DNA of 64,000 bases. It comes from Aeriscardovia sp. Lineage in GTDB: Bacteria; Actinomycetota; Actinomycetes; Actinomycetales; Bifidobacteriaceae. Positions 62,196 through 64,000 of this stretch are shown here, piece by piece. Under the pieces are notes generated by a model. That model was not told the origin of the DNA. It did not search any database and saw nothing but the letters and a program-made list of their open reading frames with translations. The translations under genes and the position numbers were made by a program. Location: positions 1 through 64,000 of the forward strand of contig JAFPUC010000007.1 in the NCBI GenBank assembly GCA_017413255.1, read 5' to 3'. Numbering within the stretch: the first letter of the stretch is position 1; each line of letters opens with the position of its first letter.

Positions 62196-62230
62196 CTACA
62201 CCGGGAGGAGCCTTCCGGTGTAGCTTTTTT
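62196..62230 (+). terminator. Rho-independent terminator after pepD
   Basis: CTACACCGG (62196-62204) and CCGGTGTAG (62215-62223) form a perfect 9-bp stem with a 10-nt loop, then C and TTTTTT. Confidence 0.93.
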
Positions 62231-62244
62231 AAAAGGGGAGTTTT

Positions 62245-63642
62245 TTGACAAGTTTTAATACCCGAGATGCCTTTCTTGAAACCGGTAAAGCGAGAGGCAA
62301 ACTCGTCCTCGTTACAGCAGCTCCCCCAGTAGCTGCTTCAAAAGGAGAGGGTAAAACCAGCTGCACTTTGGCCCTTTTGGATGCCGTAAGGCTGGCAGGG
62401 GCCTCGGCATGCGCAGTTTTAAGGCAGCCCAGCATGGGCATAAGCGCAGCCGGTGCCAAGGGGGGCGCCAGCGGAGTTGGAAAGTCTGCACTAAAAGAAG
62501 CTGCGCAGGCCGATTTTGGCCTGCAGGGGCAGATGCTTAGAATTGGGGCCTACCAAAACCTTTTAGTGAGCTTTGGGGAAAAAGAGGGGCAGGAGGAGGG
62601 TCAAATCCTTCTTCCAAGAACTTCGTGCGTGCCGACAAAATATTTAAGAAAGGTGCAGGCTGGGCCCTACGGCGAGTCTTTTGTCCTCATTCCCACCTGC
62701 GAAATGGAACAGGTACGGGTTCTTTCCCTTTCGGAAAAAGAGGCCAAAAAGGCCGTCGATGAGGTAACGGTCGCAAAATGCAGGGGAAAGTACCTGAGGG
62801 CAAAAGATCTCCCCATTTTTGCATCATGGCCTGTTTTGTCTCCGGCTTTCCAAATTTCTCTTTTAAGCACTTTTAGAGGTTCGCCCGTCCTCATGTACTG
62901 CGGTCCCTTTGCCAATGTTTCCCTGGGCATTCCGGGGCTCTGCGCCCTTAAGCTGGCCCTGTCAAAATACGATTGGGTGCTTATGGAGGCGGGCTACGGC
63001 TTTGATATGGGAATGCAAAAATACCTGGAAGTCGCCTCCAAAAAGGGATGCGCCCTTCCCGTAGGCGCCGTGGTAGTGAGGCGAAAGAAAAGCGGGGAAG
63101 GGCAATACCAATGGAAAATCCTTCAGGGTCAAAGATGCATGCGCGAGCTTGGACTTTTTTCCTTCCCTCTTTTAAACATTTTCGAGGGAGAAGAGAGAAA
63201 GGCGCCTTTGAAAGGCATGGCTTTAAACCCCGCAAAGGATGAAGAAAAGGAGCTTTTGCCTATAGGAGAAAAATTCCTATCGCTTCTTGAGGGGCAAAAG
63301 GGCATGAGGAAAGGGGCCTATAAGGGCTCGCTTCCCCTAATCACAAAAATTTCCTATATCTGCTCTGCTTTTTACGGCGTTCCTTCGGGAAGGGTGAAAT
63401 TTACAAGGGCTTTTAAAAAGGCTTATCTTCAAGCCGCCGGCCAGGCAAAATCTGAGGGGGCAAATCTTAAGGAATTTATAGTAAACGTCGTAAAGTCCCC
63501 TTCAACCCTAACCGACGACGACCTTAAAAAGTTTTCAAAGCGCACCGTAACCGTAAGGGCCATTTCTTTAAACACGGGCTCCAAAGTGGCAAACATCCGC
63601 CTCACACTGGCTCCTACCACATTTCTCCCCAGGGTTGTATAA
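62245..63642 (+). CDS. Reduced formate-tetrahydrofolate-ligase-like protein
   Basis: 465 aa against about 555 for Fhs. Recognisable parts: P-loop region ending KGEGKTSCTLALLDAV (usual PAGEGKTT), LRQPSMGISAAGAKGGASG (usual REPSLGPxFGxKGGAAGGG), GPFANVSLGIPG, and MEAGYGFDMGMQKYLEV (usual TEAGFGADLGAEKF). Missing or weak are the FNLHFTGD segment and the C-terminal PGLP region; the C end retains KSPSTLTDDDL. The frame is intact. It may be an altered ligase, or have lost activity. Start TTG with AAAAGGGGAG upstream, 14 bp after the pepD terminator. Confidence 0.75.
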   Translation: MTSFNTRDAFLETGKARGKLVLVTAAPPVAASKGEGKTSCTLALLDAVRLAGASACAVLRQPSMGISAAGAKGGASGVGKSALKEAAQADFGLQGQMLRIGAYQNLLVSFGEKEGQEEGQILLPRTSCVPTKYLRKVQAGPYGESFVLIPTCEMEQVRVLSLSEKEAKKAVDEVTVAKCRGKYLRAKDLPIFASWPVLSPAFQISLLSTFRGSPVLMYCGPFANVSLGIPGLCALKLALSKYDWVLMEAGYGFDMGMQKYLEVASKKGCALPVGAVVVRRKKSGEGQYQWKILQGQRCMRELGLFSFPLLNIFEGEERKAPLKGMALNPAKDEEKELLPIGEKFLSLLEGQKGMRKGAYKGSLPLITKISYICSAFYGVPSGRVKFTRAFKKAYLQAAGQAKSEGANLKEFIVNVVKSPSTLTDDDLKKFSKRTVTVRAISLNTGSKVANIRLTLAPTTFLPRVV

Positions 63643-63664
63643 AAGGAAAAACCTGTGCTACAAT
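63635..63664 (+). promoter_or_regulatory. Promoter of tRNA-Lys
   Basis: -35 TTGTAT (63635-63640, overlapping the end of the Fhs-like gene), 18-bp spacer, extended -10 TGCTACAAT (hexamer 63659-63664). Transcript start about 63671, just before the tRNA. Confidence 0.65.
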
Positions 63665-63674
63665 CTTGGTTGTC

Positions 63675-63748
63675 GCCTCCATAGCTCAGTTGGCTAGAGC
63701 AGCGGACTCTTAATCCGCGTGTCCAGGGTTCGAGTCCCTGTGGGGGCA
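63675..63748 (+). tRNA. tRNA-Lys(CTT)
   Basis: Acceptor GCCTCCA / TGGGGGC with A discriminator, D-arm GCTCAGTTGGCTAGAGC, anticodon loop CTCTTAA giving CTT, T-arm CCAGGGTTCGAGTCCCTG. No encoded CCA; a run of Ts follows. Confidence 0.95.
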
Positions 63749-63846
63749 CTTTTTTATGGGATTTTGCAGAGTTGTCATTTTTTCTATTATTTTGCATATA
63801 AGATAAGTCACAGTATCAACAGGGCAATTTTGGAGGATTCCGATTT

Positions 63847-64000
63847 ATGAAAAGTAATGGTGATAATGAAGAGACCCAGGCCATCCCTCCAATTCCGCCC
63901 AATCCATCACAGCCCAGCAAACCCAGCGTTCCGCTCCCTCCTAAATCTAAAAATGAAGAGGAAACCCAGGTAATCTCCCCTGTCACACAGACCCACATAA
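63847..64000 (+). CDS. N terminus of a Pro/Ser-rich protein (partial), unknown
   Basis: ATG 63847 with TTGGAGGA upstream; the frame is open to the window end (51 codons). The visible part is low-complexity: MKSNGDNEETQAIPPIPPNP, then a Pro-rich linker, then EEETQVISPVTQTHI. The two repeats ETQAI and ETQVI fit the phospho-Thr-x-x-Ile pattern bound by FHA domains. Family unknown. TTGTCA (63772-63777) and TATAAG (63797-63802), 19 bp apart, may be its promoter. Confidence 0.7.
   Translation, partial: MKSNGDNEETQAIPPIPPNPSQPSKPSVPLPPKSKNEEETQVISPVTQTHI

Overview
The window is a dense, mostly chromosomal stretch from an actinobacterium, most likely a member or close relative of the Bifidobacteriaceae; that placement is inferred from gene content. 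Pointers are the gnd / pgl / opcA / zwf group (OpcA is an actinobacterial G6PDH partner), the rsmI-metG-tatD string, the uvrD / DUF2342 / Lon-like protease / DUF3052 / DUF3107 neighbourhood, a galactofuranosyltransferase-Glf-Wzm/Wzt cluster, a long IleRS with an HYGH motif, and a small actinobacterial SRP RNA. Composition is moderate GC with purine-rich sense strands, Arg written mostly AGG/AGA, many TTG and GTG starts, and very tight gene packing (1-26 bp overlaps are the rule). No IS element, prophage or CRISPR array was seen.

1-6.97 kb: the 3' end of a FluC/CrcB-like gene, then a leftward run nrdJ - ecfT - ecfA(fused) - cbrT-like - pduO-type adenosyltransferase - sirtuin. It links cobalamin uptake, adenosylation and a B12-dependent ribonucleotide reductase, with two NrdR-box-like palindromes upstream. 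A small membrane-protein ORF is embedded on the other strand.

7.0-16.9 kb: rsmI, metG, tatD, gnd, a LacI regulator and a ribokinase run rightward; pgl, opcA and zwf run leftward. 16.9-20.3 kb: an HD-domain protein, a TPC-type P1B ATPase, a small ORF without a canonical start, and tRNA-Ser(GGA).

20.4-41.9 kb: a cell-surface glycan region with a GH25/ricin-lectin lipoprotein, three GlfT2-type galactofuranosyltransferases, two GT-C-like membrane proteins, a GtrB/Dpm-like GT2, a MATE exporter, an unknown multi-pass membrane protein, an extended SDR with a 17-cysteine metallothionein-like insert, the Wzm/Wzt exporter and Glf. Part of it (about 22.6-29.7 kb) looks clearly more AT-rich than its paralogues downstream. 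Together these could make UDP-galactofuranose, build a galactofuran-type chain and export it.

41.9-57.7 kb: SRP RNA, ileS, a TRIC-type channel protein, VKOR, DUF3107, an APH-fold pseudokinase, a compact UvrD helicase, an apparently inactive zincin, a Lon-like protease lacking its PDZ domain, DUF3052, a PAP2 phosphatase, topA, tmk and holB. 57.7-64 kb: a YbhB/PEBP protein, alsS-budA (pyruvate to acetoin), a C69 dipeptidase, a reduced formate-THF-ligase-like protein, tRNA-Lys(CTT) and the start of a Pro-rich protein with FHA-ligand-like motifs. Several genes have a -10-like hexamer 6-8 nt before the start codon and no ribosome binding site, suggesting leaderless mRNAs.
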